From: Winogradskyella sp046545555
GTDB lineage: Bacteria > Bacteroidota > Bacteroidia > Flavobacteriales > Flavobacteriaceae
Assembly (NCBI RefSeq): GCF_046545555.1
Contig: NZ_JBHZTH010000003.1
Coordinates: 1-64,000, forward strand
Length of the DNA stretch: 64,000 nt
Direction of reading: 5' to 3'
Shown here: positions 1 to 7,281 of the stretch, one piece after another
Position numbering within the stretch: position 1 is the first letter of the stretch
Layout: each line of letters opens with the position of its first letter
Notes under the pieces: model-generated
Databases searched by the model: none
Told to the model about the DNA's origin: nothing
What the model saw: only the letters and a program-made list of their open reading frames with translations
Position numbers and translations under genes: made by a program

Positions 1-183
1 GTGCAAATATATAACTCATTTTTAATCCCACAACTACTTTCTTAATTTTATTTATATAAAATTTTTTAACCCCTTAAATATAGTAGATTACGCCTTATTT
101 ATCTTTGTTTTTTTTTACTAACTGACAGTTCAACTTTTAGAAGCAACAGGCTTATCACAAATTGACTAGCCACTGTAATACTA

Positions 184-313
184 GCGTTAGCGATAGAAGC
201 GGTATCCTTTTTTTTGTAACCTAAAATCTAACACTAAGCAAACTCAAATTATATAAATTAAAATTAATTAAGATTTAAATACCTACTATATAAAAAGATA
301 TGGCAGATAACGC
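184..313 (+). repeat. Long-range inverted repeat, candidate structured element
   Basis: The left arm GCGTTA (184-189) is complementary to TAACGC (308-313), and the tract TATCC plus poly-T (203-215) is complementary, with one bulge, to AAAAAGATA (292-300). The two paired segments stay in register, so a hairpin with an AT-rich centre of about 80 nt is possible. The layout resembles an intergenic element I recall seeing repeatedly in Flavobacteriaceae genomes, but that is memory and not a search result. It could be a degraded terminator-like element, a small RNA or a palindromic repeat. Confidence 0.4.
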
Positions 314-332
314 GGCACTTTGGCTATTAGAA

Positions 333-381
333 AGACAAAGTGAAATTCCCAAAACATTTAAATAGAAACTTCACTTTGTCT
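333..381 (+). repeat. 12-bp perfect inverted repeat before thrS
   Basis: AGACAAAGTGAA (333-344) is the exact reverse complement of TTCACTTTGTCT (370-381), with a few further complementary bases inside and a loop of about 25 nt. The right arm contains the TTG of the thrS promoter (376-378). That position suits an operator, or a terminator insulating thrS from whatever lies upstream. It sits upstream of the predicted transcription start, so it should not be part of the thrS leader RNA. Confidence 0.6.
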
Positions 382-405
382 ATTATATATATAGGTATAT
401 CTTTG
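376..405 (+). promoter_or_regulatory. Promoter of thrS operon
   Basis: TTG at 376-378, a 19-nt spacer and TATCTTTG at 398-405 match the Bacteroidota consensus (TTG, 17-21 nt, TAnnTTTG). The predicted start is near 412, giving a leader of only about 20 nt before the thrS ATG. The upstream element lies inside the right arm of an inverted repeat. Confidence 0.65.
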
Positions 406-430
406 CAAGCTAAAATTTACACTATATATA

Positions 431-2371
431 ATGATTAAAATTACTCTACCTGACGGTTCTGTTAGATCTTTTAATAAAGATGTAACACCACATGAAGTGG
501 CTGTAGATATTAGCGAGGGATTTGCTCGTAATGTTATTTCAGCAAAATTCAATGATACAGTTATTGAAACCACTACTCCATTGACCGAAGATGGTAGTCT
601 CACTTTATATACATTTAGAGATGACGATGGTAAGAAAGCTTTTTGGCATTCTTCTGCACATGTTTTAGCTCAAGCTTTAGAAGAATTATATCCTGGTATT
701 AAACTTTGGGTAGGGCCAGCTATTGATAATGGGTTTTATTACGATGTAGATTTGAGTGAAGGCACAATTTCTGAAAAAGATTTTAAAGCCATTGAAACTA
801 AAATGATAGAAATTGCTAGAGGTAAACATGATTTTAAAATGCGAGATGTTTCTAAAGCAGATGCATTGTCTTATTATAAAGGTAAGAATGATTATAAAGT
901 TGATTTAATTGAAAAACTTGAAGATGGCACAATAAGCTTCTGCGATCATTCATCGTTTACAGATTTATGCCGTGGCGGACATATACCTAATACAGGAATT
1001 ATTAAAGCTGTAAAAATATTGAGCGTCGCGGGTGCTTATTATAAAGGTGATGAAAACAATAAGCAGTTGACTAGAGTTTATGGGGTCTCATTTCCTAAAC
1101 AAAAAGAGCTTACAGAATATCTTCATTTATTAGAGGAGGCAAAAAAACGCGACCATAGAAAGCTAGGTAAAGAACTCGAACTTTTTACATTTTCTCAAAA
1201 AGTGGGTCAAGGTTTACCTCTATGGTTGCCAAAAGGTGCTGCATTAAGGGAAAGGTTGGAAAATTTTCTAAGGAACGCTCAAAAGAAAGCTGGCTATGAA
1301 ATGGTAGTTACACCTCATATAGGTAGTAAAGAACTTTATGTAACCTCAGGACATTTTGCAAAATATGGCGAAGACAGTTTCCAACCCATAAGTACACCTG
1401 CTGAAGGTGAAGAGTTTTTATTAAAACCTATGAATTGCCCTCACCATTGTGAAATATATAATAGTAAACCTTTTTCATACAAAGATTTACCAAAGCGTTT
1501 TGCTGAATTTGGAACTGTATATCGTTATGAACAAAGTGGAGAACTACACGGATTAACAAGAGTTAGAGGTTTTACCCAAGATGATGCTCATATCTTTTGT
1601 ACACCAGATCAGTTAGATGCCGAATTTAAAGAAGTCATAGATTTAGTACTTTATGTATTTGGCTCCTTAGGTTTTGAAGACTTTACAGCCCAAGTATCTT
1701 TGAGGGATCCTGATAACCCTGAAAAGTACATAGGTGATGATGAACATTGGAAAAAAGCTGAAGACGCCATTTTAAATGCAGCTATCGATAAAGGCTTAAA
1801 TTATGTTGTTGAAACAGGTGAAGCAGCTTTTTACGGTCCAAAACTAGACTTTATGGTAAAGGATGCTCTAGGTCGTCAATGGCAATTAGGTACAATACAA
1901 GTAGATTATACCTTACCAGAACGTTTCGATTTAACCTACAAGGGTAGTGATAATGAGATGCATAGACCAGTTATGATTCATCGTGCTCCTTTTGGAAGTA
2001 TGGAACGTTTTATAGCTATTTTATTAGAACATACAGGTGGGAATTTTCCGCTTTGGCTAATGCCAGAACAAGCAATTATTATCTCAATAAGTGAGAAATA
2101 TGAAAAATACGCTGAAAAAGTTTTAAATTTGCTAGAAAATGACGAAATTCGCGCCCTTGCAGACCACAGAAATGAAACTGTAGGTAAGAAAATTCGTGAA
2201 GCTGAAATGCAAAAGTTTCCGTTTATGATTATCGTTGGTGAGCAAGAAGAAAAGGATAATACAATAACAGTGCGCGAACATGGTGGAGAAGACCTCGGCA
2301 CAATTACTGTAGAAGACTTTGTGAATATTGTAAAAGATAAAGTAAATAAAAGCTTAAAAACTTTTAAATAA
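431..2371 (+). CDS. thrS: Threonyl-tRNA synthetase
   Basis: Class II synthetase that charges tRNA-Thr with threonine in the cytoplasm. The 646 residues are the normal full length: N-terminal TGS domain (about 1-62), second additional editing domain (about 65-225), catalytic core with the zinc-binding MNCPHHCE segment and the motif 2 segment around RYEQSGELHGLTRVRGF, the HRAPFGSMERF motif 3 region, and a C-terminal anticodon-binding domain from about residue 545. It is first in the classical thrS-infC-rpmI-rplT cluster and has its own Bacteroidota promoter with a short leader. No E. coli-style tRNA-mimicking operator is evident within that leader. Confidence 0.97.
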   Translation: MIKITLPDGSVRSFNKDVTPHEVAVDISEGFARNVISAKFNDTVIETTTPLTEDGSLTLYTFRDDDGKKAFWHSSAHVLAQALEELYPGIKLWVGPAIDNGFYYDVDLSEGTISEKDFKAIETKMIEIARGKHDFKMRDVSKADALSYYKGKNDYKVDLIEKLEDGTISFCDHSSFTDLCRGGHIPNTGIIKAVKILSVAGAYYKGDENNKQLTRVYGVSFPKQKELTEYLHLLEEAKKRDHRKLGKELELFTFSQKVGQGLPLWLPKGAALRERLENFLRNAQKKAGYEMVVTPHIGSKELYVTSGHFAKYGEDSFQPISTPAEGEEFLLKPMNCPHHCEIYNSKPFSYKDLPKRFAEFGTVYRYEQSGELHGLTRVRGFTQDDAHIFCTPDQLDAEFKEVIDLVLYVFGSLGFEDFTAQVSLRDPDNPEKYIGDDEHWKKAEDAILNAAIDKGLNYVVETGEAAFYGPKLDFMVKDALGRQWQLGTIQVDYTLPERFDLTYKGSDNEMHRPVMIHRAPFGSMERFIAILLEHTGGNFPLWLMPEQAIIISISEKYEKYAEKVLNLLENDEIRALADHRNETVGKKIREAEMQKFPFMIIVGEQEEKDNTITVREHGGEDLGTITVEDFVNIVKDKVNKSLKTFK

Positions 2372-2398
2372 ATAACGTTTAACTAAAATATATAAGTC

Positions 2399-2950
2399 AT
2401 AGCAATACGTAGAAGAAGGAATTATAACAGACGTGTTTCCCAAGAGGATAAACATCGTATAAATTCTAAAATCAGGTCTGAAGAAGTAAGGGTTGTAGGA
2501 GAAAATGTTGAAGTAGGAGTATATCCTATTAAACAAGCTCTCACTATGGCTGATGAACAAGGTTTAGATCTTGTGGAGATTTCACCAAACGCGAATCCTC
2601 CCGTTTGTAAAATTATGGATTATAAAAAGTTTCTTTACGAACAAAAGAAGCGAGAAAAAGCATTAAAATCTAAAGCAACAAAAGTCGTTGTGAAAGAAAT
2701 TCGTTTTGGTCCTCAAACTGATGACCACGATTATGAGTTTAAAAAGAAACATGCTATTAAATTTTTAAAAGACGGTGCTAAATTAAAAGCGTTTGTTTTT
2801 TTCAAAGGACGTTCAATAGTTTTTAAAGAACAAGGTCAAATTTTGCTATTAAAATTAGCTCAAGATTTGGAAGAATATGGTAAAGTAGAACAAATGCCTA
2901 AACTTGAAGGAAAGCGCATGATTATGTTCTTTGCACCTAAAAAAAAGTAA
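2399..2950 (+). CDS. infC: Translation initiation factor IF-3 with AUA start
   Basis: IF-3 binds the 30S subunit, blocks premature 50S joining and proofreads the start codon. The reading frame is open back to 2396, and the family-typical N-terminus AIRRRRNYNRR begins directly after an ATA codon at 2399-2401; an in-frame TAA lies at 2393-2395. No ATG, GTG or TTG occurs in frame before the ATG at 2546, which would remove 49 residues of the conserved N-terminal domain (including the HRIN and EVRVVG stretches). The full protein is then 183 residues, normal for IF-3. Rare start codons on infC permit autoregulation in E. coli (AUU); the AUA here suggests the same logic. It sits 27 nt after thrS. 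Confidence 0.88.
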   Translation: MAIRRRRNYNRRVSQEDKHRINSKIRSEEVRVVGENVEVGVYPIKQALTMADEQGLDLVEISPNANPPVCKIMDYKKFLYEQKKREKALKSKATKVVVKEIRFGPQTDDHDYEFKKKHAIKFLKDGAKLKAFVFFKGRSIVFKEQGQILLLKLAQDLEEYGKVEQMPKLEGKRMIMFFAPKKK

Positions 2951-3008
2951 ATACTCTGTTAATTCAGAAGACAATAATAAGCGAAACGTAAATTTAAAAT
3001 AGGAGAAA

Positions 3009-3206
3009 ATGCCTAAAATGAAAACAAAATCGAGTGCTAAGAAACGTTTCAAACTAACTGGCACTGGTAAGATTAAAAGAAAGCATGCTTTTAAGAGTCA
3101 TATACTGACAAAAAAATCTAAAAAGCGTAAGCTTAAGTTAACTCATGATGGTTTAGTACATAAAGCAGATGAGGATAACATTAAAACGATGTTACGTTTG
3201 AAGTAA
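3009..3206 (+). CDS. rpmI: 50S ribosomal protein L35
   Basis: Small basic ribosomal protein of 65 residues, the standard length, opening with the family signature MPKMKTKSSAKKRFKLTGTG. It lies 58 nt after infC and just before rplT, the universal order. An AGGAG stretch stands 3 nt before the ATG, unusually Shine-Dalgarno-like for the Bacteroidota, where such sites are generally rare. It is probably co-transcribed with the whole thrS cluster. Confidence 0.97.
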   Translation: MPKMKTKSSAKKRFKLTGTGKIKRKHAFKSHILTKKSKKRKLKLTHDGLVHKADEDNIKTMLRLK

Positions 3207-3308
3207 TAAAGTTTTAACGGTTAAAAAAAATTATAAACCCTGGAGTTAGGCAAAATTATTTAGCAAGTACCTTACAGGTCGCCTACTACAAAAAAACAAT
3301 TAAAGAAA
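3207..3308 (+). promoter_or_regulatory. rpmI-rplT spacer with small hairpin
   Basis: The 102-nt spacer contains TAGGC (near 3247) complementary to GCCTA (near 3281), around a loop of about 28 nt. In many bacteria ribosomal protein L20 represses its own operon through a structured leader, so this is a candidate binding site. The pairing is only about five base pairs, so the assignment is weak. Confidence 0.2.
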
Positions 3309-3653
3309 ATGCCAAGATCAGTAAATTCAGTTGCAAAAAGAGCTAGAAGAAAAAAGGTTCTAAAGCAAGCAAAAGGTTACTTCGGAAGACGTAAAAACGT
3401 TTGGACAGTAGCAAAGAATGCGGTTGATAAAGCTATGCAATATTCGTATAGAGATCGCAGAAATAAAAAGAGAACATTCCGTGCGTTATGGATAATGCGT
3501 ATTAATGCAGGTGCAAGACAACATGGAATGAGCTATTCAAAGTTTATGGGACAATTAAAAGCTAATAAAATCGAATTGAATCGTAAGGTTCTTGCGGATT
3601 TAGCAATGAATCATCCTGAGGCTTTTGAAGCTATAGTAAACAAAGTTAAATAA
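3309..3653 (+). CDS. rplT: 50S ribosomal protein L20
   Basis: Early-assembly 23S rRNA-binding protein, 114 residues as usual. The basic N-terminal extension (MPRSVNSVAKRARRKKVLKQ) and the conserved RNKKRTFRALWIMRINAG region are complete. It is the last gene of the thrS-infC-rpmI-rplT unit and is followed by a strong hairpin terminator. In E. coli and Bacillus L20 acts as the autorepressor of this cluster; here only a weak stem upstream hints at that. Confidence 0.97.
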   Translation: MPRSVNSVAKRARRKKVLKQAKGYFGRRKNVWTVAKNAVDKAMQYSYRDRRNKKRTFRALWIMRINAGARQHGMSYSKFMGQLKANKIELNRKVLADLAMNHPEAFEAIVNKVK

Positions 3654-3688
3654 GGCTTTTAGCCAAATTAATAACAACATTTCGCTTA

Positions 3689-3720
3689 AAAAAATCCGAT
3701 TCGTAAGAATCGGATTTTTT
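3689..3720 (+). terminator. Terminator after rplT
   Basis: A perfect 14-bp stem with a GTAA loop, flanked by A-tract and T-tract. It stands between rplT and the converging cyclase gene, so it can stop transcription from both sides. Confidence 0.9.
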
Positions 3721-3733
3721 GTTTAATACACTT

Positions 3734-4801
3734 CTATAAAGCATATACCTCAACAGTTTTCTCTTTACCTTTTAGAGTAATATCATTTGATAACAATTGA
3801 TAATGACTTTCTGAAATGCTCAAATTATCTAGAACAACTCGAGAAACTAACAGTGATTTTTGATTTGAGTTACACAATTTTTGTATTCGAGCTGCAGTAT
3901 TTATGACATCACCATGATATGCTATTTCTTTTTTTATATAACCTACCTCTGTAACCATTATTTTTCCACAGTGAACACCAGCTTTAAATTCTGGTAGCTG
4001 ATTATATTTTGCCATGTAATAACTTTCTCTTTTGTTTATTCTATTTTTAAAAGCGAAAAACATACCTATACAGTTATTATTCCTGAAGCCTTTTTTCGGC
4101 AACCAACTCAATACAGCTTCGTCACCTACATATTGATAAACTTCAGCTTCAAACTTACCTAGTATTCTATTTAAATCTATAAAACAGTCTTGAATAAACT
4201 TACTGTATTCAATATGCCCTAACTTTTCTGCAATTTTTGTTGAATCTTTTAAATCTAAAAACATTAAGATTCTTTCTTCTTCCTGAGGTTTTCTATATTT
4301 CCCAATAAGAACTTTAAAAAAAATTCCTCGACCAAATTTATCATTGGCAATTCTAATTAAGGAAAAAACAATAGAACTTGTAATAAAGTATATTACGGTA
4401 GTCCAAAAAAATGGATCTTTTCTCCACCACCCTATTTCATTAGGCAAATCTATATCTATCTGCTCTTCGACTAAAAAAGATATAGAACTAAGCAATACCA
4501 CAATTAAAACAAAATAGATGATAGATTTTATAAATATACTAACACCTAAAGCAAGTCTTTTACTTAAGAAAATATCAAATAAAAATTCTATGATTGCATA
4601 AACAAGACCTAATACGAAGCCAACTATTATAGCAAACTCATAATAAGCTCTGATTGGTAAGTTTAAAACTTCATCTGTGAAAACACTTAACTCTTCTTCA
4701 ATACCATTATATCTTATAAGGGAAAATAGAAAAAAAGCAATTACCCAAAATACAATTGATGCAATTATTAAATTGAAAAAAGCTTTTAAACGTATGTTCA
4801 T
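3734..4801 (-). CDS. Membrane class III adenylate/guanylate cyclase
   Basis: Probable inner-membrane enzyme making a cyclic nucleotide from ATP or GTP. Four hydrophobic segments (about residues 7-30, 52-75, 83-111 and 130-152) form a membrane anchor, followed by a class III catalytic domain (about 178-355). The two metal-binding aspartates are visible in FLDLKDST and YVGDEAVLSW, and the transition-state Asn/Arg pair in DVINTAARIQ, so the domain looks active. The substrate cannot be decided from sequence alone. It is preceded by the 429-residue secreted-protein gene 9 nt upstream and may be co-transcribed with it. A Crp/Fnr regulator lies elsewhere in the window (27102-27773), with no proven link. 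Confidence 0.85.
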   Translation of the reverse strand: MNIRLKAFFNLIIASIVFWVIAFFLFSLIRYNGIEEELSVFTDEVLNLPIRAYYEFAIIVGFVLGLVYAIIEFLFDIFLSKRLALGVSIFIKSIIYFVLIVVLLSSISFLVEEQIDIDLPNEIGWWRKDPFFWTTVIYFITSSIVFSLIRIANDKFGRGIFFKVLIGKYRKPQEEERILMFLDLKDSTKIAEKLGHIEYSKFIQDCFIDLNRILGKFEAEVYQYVGDEAVLSWLPKKGFRNNNCIGMFFAFKNRINKRESYYMAKYNQLPEFKAGVHCGKIMVTEVGYIKKEIAYHGDVINTAARIQKLCNSNQKSLLVSRVVLDNLSISESHYQLLSNDITLKGKEKTVEVYAL

Positions 4802-4810
4802 TTAGAGAAA

Positions 4811-6076
4811 TTAAGTCTTCTGCTTTTTCTTTTTAGCGGCAGGGAACAATACATTATTTAGAATTAAACGGTATCCAGGAGATGTAGGATGTAAATCTAA
4901 TTCAGTTTTTGGATCTCCTACTCTGTGTGTATAATCTTCAGGGTCATGTCCACCATAAAATGTAAAAAAGCCCTTTCCCTTTATACCATGAATATATTTC
5001 GCTTCACCATTTGTTCTATTTTCACCCATTACCAAAACGTTAGACTTAATTTGTTCTCTTGCAAATGAAGTTGTTTGCCCCATAAAGCCTTTAACTAAAG
5101 ATGTATGATTTTGAGTAAGCATAGTTGGAATAGGGTCCCACTTCGCAGAATATTCCATTAAAGAAAAGTAATCAGTTTTAAAAGGGATTTGACGTTTCCT
5201 TGTCATATCTATACTAGAAAATTCATAAACATTTGGACTTCGCTCTAGTATATAATCTTTAAACGCAAAGGTTTTAGAAAAATCGAGCTTGTTCTGATAT
5301 CCAGGATCACTCCCGTCACCATCAAACATTGGTTCACAGATATCAATACCATCAGCAGACAATGCGATATCGAAACTATCTGTAGCAGAACACATTGCAA
5401 ACATAAAACCACCACCTGCAACATAGTCTCTAATTTTATTGGCAACAGCTAATTTAGCATCTGAGACTTTGTTATAACCCAATCGTTTCGCTAATTCTTC
5501 AGCTGTTCTCTTTTCTTCTATGTACCATGCAGCTGATCTATAAGTTCTATAAAATTTCCCATACTGCCCTGTAAAGTCTTCATGATGAAGGTGTAACCAA
5601 TCATAAAGAACAAGTTCATCCTTTAAAACTTCTTCATCATAGATAGTTTCGTAAGGAATTTCTGCATAAGTTAAAACCATTGTAACTGCATCATCCCAAG
5701 GTTGTTTTCCGTATGGTGTGTATACAGCAATTTTTGGAGCTTTCTCCAATACAATTGCCTCTTGATTTACAGAGGGGCTACTAATATCTTCTAAAATCTT
5801 ACTTGCTTTAGAGTCAGAAATTACCTCAAAAGAAACACCTCTAATTTTGCATTCTCGTTGAATAATCTCTGCATCGGGTAAAAGAAAAGAACCGCCTCTG
5901 TAGTTGAGTAACCAATTGACTTTAAGTTCTCTTTCTAAAGTCCAATAGGTTACCCCATATGCTTTTAAATGATTCTCCTGAGATTCTACATCCATTGGAA
6001 TAAGAATATAGGACGCATTAGCACTAATGCTTAAAAAAAAAGTAAAAAAGGTAATGAATGATTTTTTCAAGTACAT
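4811..6076 (-). CDS. Secreted Bacteroidota protein ('asparagine synthetase B'-like)
   Basis: About 421 residues from the ATG at 6076, chosen because it gives a clean signal peptide (MYLKKSFITFFTFFLSISANA) rather than the upstream ATG, which adds eight polar residues. Homologues are widespread in Bacteroidota and are often labelled asparagine synthetase B, but I see no N-terminal catalytic Cys and no ATP pyrophosphatase motif of AsnB, and the protein is exported, so that name is doubtful. The central part (about 100-330) has a glutamine-amidotransferase-like feel (GGGFMFAMCSATDSF) and the end carries GGHDPEDYTH. Function unknown. The cyclase gene follows closely. Confidence 0.75.
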   Translation of the reverse strand: MYLKKSFITFFTFFLSISANASYILIPMDVESQENHLKAYGVTYWTLERELKVNWLLNYRGGSFLLPDAEIIQRECKIRGVSFEVISDSKASKILEDISSPSVNQEAIVLEKAPKIAVYTPYGKQPWDDAVTMVLTYAEIPYETIYDEEVLKDELVLYDWLHLHHEDFTGQYGKFYRTYRSAAWYIEEKRTAEELAKRLGYNKVSDAKLAVANKIRDYVAGGGFMFAMCSATDSFDIALSADGIDICEPMFDGDGSDPGYQNKLDFSKTFAFKDYILERSPNVYEFSSIDMTRKRQIPFKTDYFSLMEYSAKWDPIPTMLTQNHTSLVKGFMGQTTSFAREQIKSNVLVMGENRTNGEAKYIHGIKGKGFFTFYGGHDPEDYTHRVGDPKTELDLHPTSPGYRLILNNVLFPAAKKKKQKT

Positions 6077-6169
6077 GAAATTATAACGAAATATAATCAA
6101 AATTTAGTCTATTAAAAATCTATTTATAATTCTTTTAAGAGGTAATCTAATTCTAAATTAAGAATTAAA

Positions 6170-7210
6170 TTAAATTTCTTCTAGGTTTGTTTGTTTACCA
6201 GACAATAAACTTGCCACAACTCTTGTACTGGGAAATTGCTCGAGTATAATTTTCATAAAAACAGTTATTGGTATTGCCATAATTAAACCTGGAATTCCCC
6301 AAAGAAAACCCCAAAACATTAACATAACCAATACCGCTATTACATTAATAGAAAATGATTTTCCCATAAAAATAGGTTCTAAAATAGCACCAAAAGTAAC
6401 TTGAACCATTGTAATTGAAAATACAAAAAAGAAAAGAGTACTTGATGGATCTAATTCTACAAAAGCAAAAATTGAAAGTAATATGACGGATATAAAAGAT
6501 CCTACCATTTGTACAAAGTTAATTGCAAATGCAAACAAACCCCAAAAAATAGGAAAGCTCACGTCAAAAAACACACACATTAAACCGGTGAAAATCCCTG
6601 TTAAAGCACTTACTAAAAATTTAACTTTAATAAATTTTATTAAGTCTTTTTCTATCTTCATAAAAGCTTTTACTGAGGTATGTTTTCTCTTTAAAAGCGT
6701 ACTATTTAGTAACTTTTGGACATTTATTGATTCTGCTAACCAAAGGACAACAAAAAAAACAGTCATTAATAAACTAGTCAAAAATTTTCGTAAAAAATCG
6801 AAAGTTGTTCCTAAATTTTCCTTTGCAAAAAATTGACCTATAAAATTCTTATCTTCTTCAAATTCAGCACCAAAGTTATCTGATAAATATAATTTTAGAT
6901 CTGCTATCTTCACTTCTGCTTTGGACAAAAATTCTGAATTATTGGCTAGGATTTGTTTACTAGATAATTGTATTAATTCAACTCCAATTTTTAAACCTCC
7001 TATAACCAATAACAAGACAACTATTATACTTACAACTTTCGGAACCTTCCTTCTACTTAACCAACGCATCAATGGCAAAAACAACAATGCAATAAACATT
7101 GAGAATATTAGAGGTATAAATATGAATGAGAGTATTTTAAGTAAATAAAATACGAGCGGTATGACAATAATTAACAACAAAAAATTTGTTGTACGTCTTT
7201 GATCTAACAT
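6170..7210 (-). CDS. AI-2E family transporter (PerM-like)
   Basis: Polytopic inner-membrane protein of 346 residues with the family layout: N-terminal hydrophobic hairpins, a hydrophilic stretch (about 85-145) and a C-terminal cluster of membrane segments with the conserved LEPIFMGKSF and GFLWGIPGLIMAIP motifs. Members include the quorum-signal exporter TqsA and Na+/H+ antiporters, so the substrate cannot be inferred. It lies 71 nt downstream of dnaB on the same strand and may be read through from it. No terminator is evident between them. Confidence 0.88.
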   Translation of the reverse strand: MLDQRRTTNFLLLIIVIPLVFYLLKILSFIFIPLIFSMFIALLFLPLMRWLSRRKVPKVVSIIVVLLLVIGGLKIGVELIQLSSKQILANNSEFLSKAEVKIADLKLYLSDNFGAEFEEDKNFIGQFFAKENLGTTFDFLRKFLTSLLMTVFFVVLWLAESINVQKLLNSTLLKRKHTSVKAFMKIEKDLIKFIKVKFLVSALTGIFTGLMCVFFDVSFPIFWGLFAFAINFVQMVGSFISVILLSIFAFVELDPSSTLFFFVFSITMVQVTFGAILEPIFMGKSFSINVIAVLVMLMFWGFLWGIPGLIMAIPITVFMKIILEQFPSTRVVASLLSGKQTNLEEI

Positions 7211-7281
7211 GAGGCGGCCTTCTTTTAATAGCGATAGGTAAAGATAAGCTAAAAAACAATTTTCAAACCCTTAAAATGCTG

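Larger units (their letters stand above)
1..430. other. Non-coding stretch upstream of thrS
   Basis: No convincing protein gene is visible in these 430 bases, which are very AT-rich with several stop codons in every frame. The right half holds two inverted-repeat structures (184-313 and 333-381) and the thrS promoter (376-405), each described separately. A 21-codon open frame (ATG at 300, stop at 363-365) lies across the structures but has no family resemblance I recognise. In 1-180 I see nothing beyond poly-T and poly-A tracts. Confidence 0.6.

Noticed and set aside
300..365. Possible leader peptide of 21 codons before thrS
   Set aside because: It contains only one Thr codon and lies upstream of the predicted thrS transcription start, so attenuation is not supported.
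358..603. Minus-strand open frame of 81 codons over the thrS start
   Set aside because: It is antisense to the conserved TGS domain of thrS and its protein shows no family resemblance.
2546..2950. Short infC starting at ATG 2546
   Set aside because: It would lack 49 residues of the conserved IF-3 N-terminal domain that are encoded in frame upstream.
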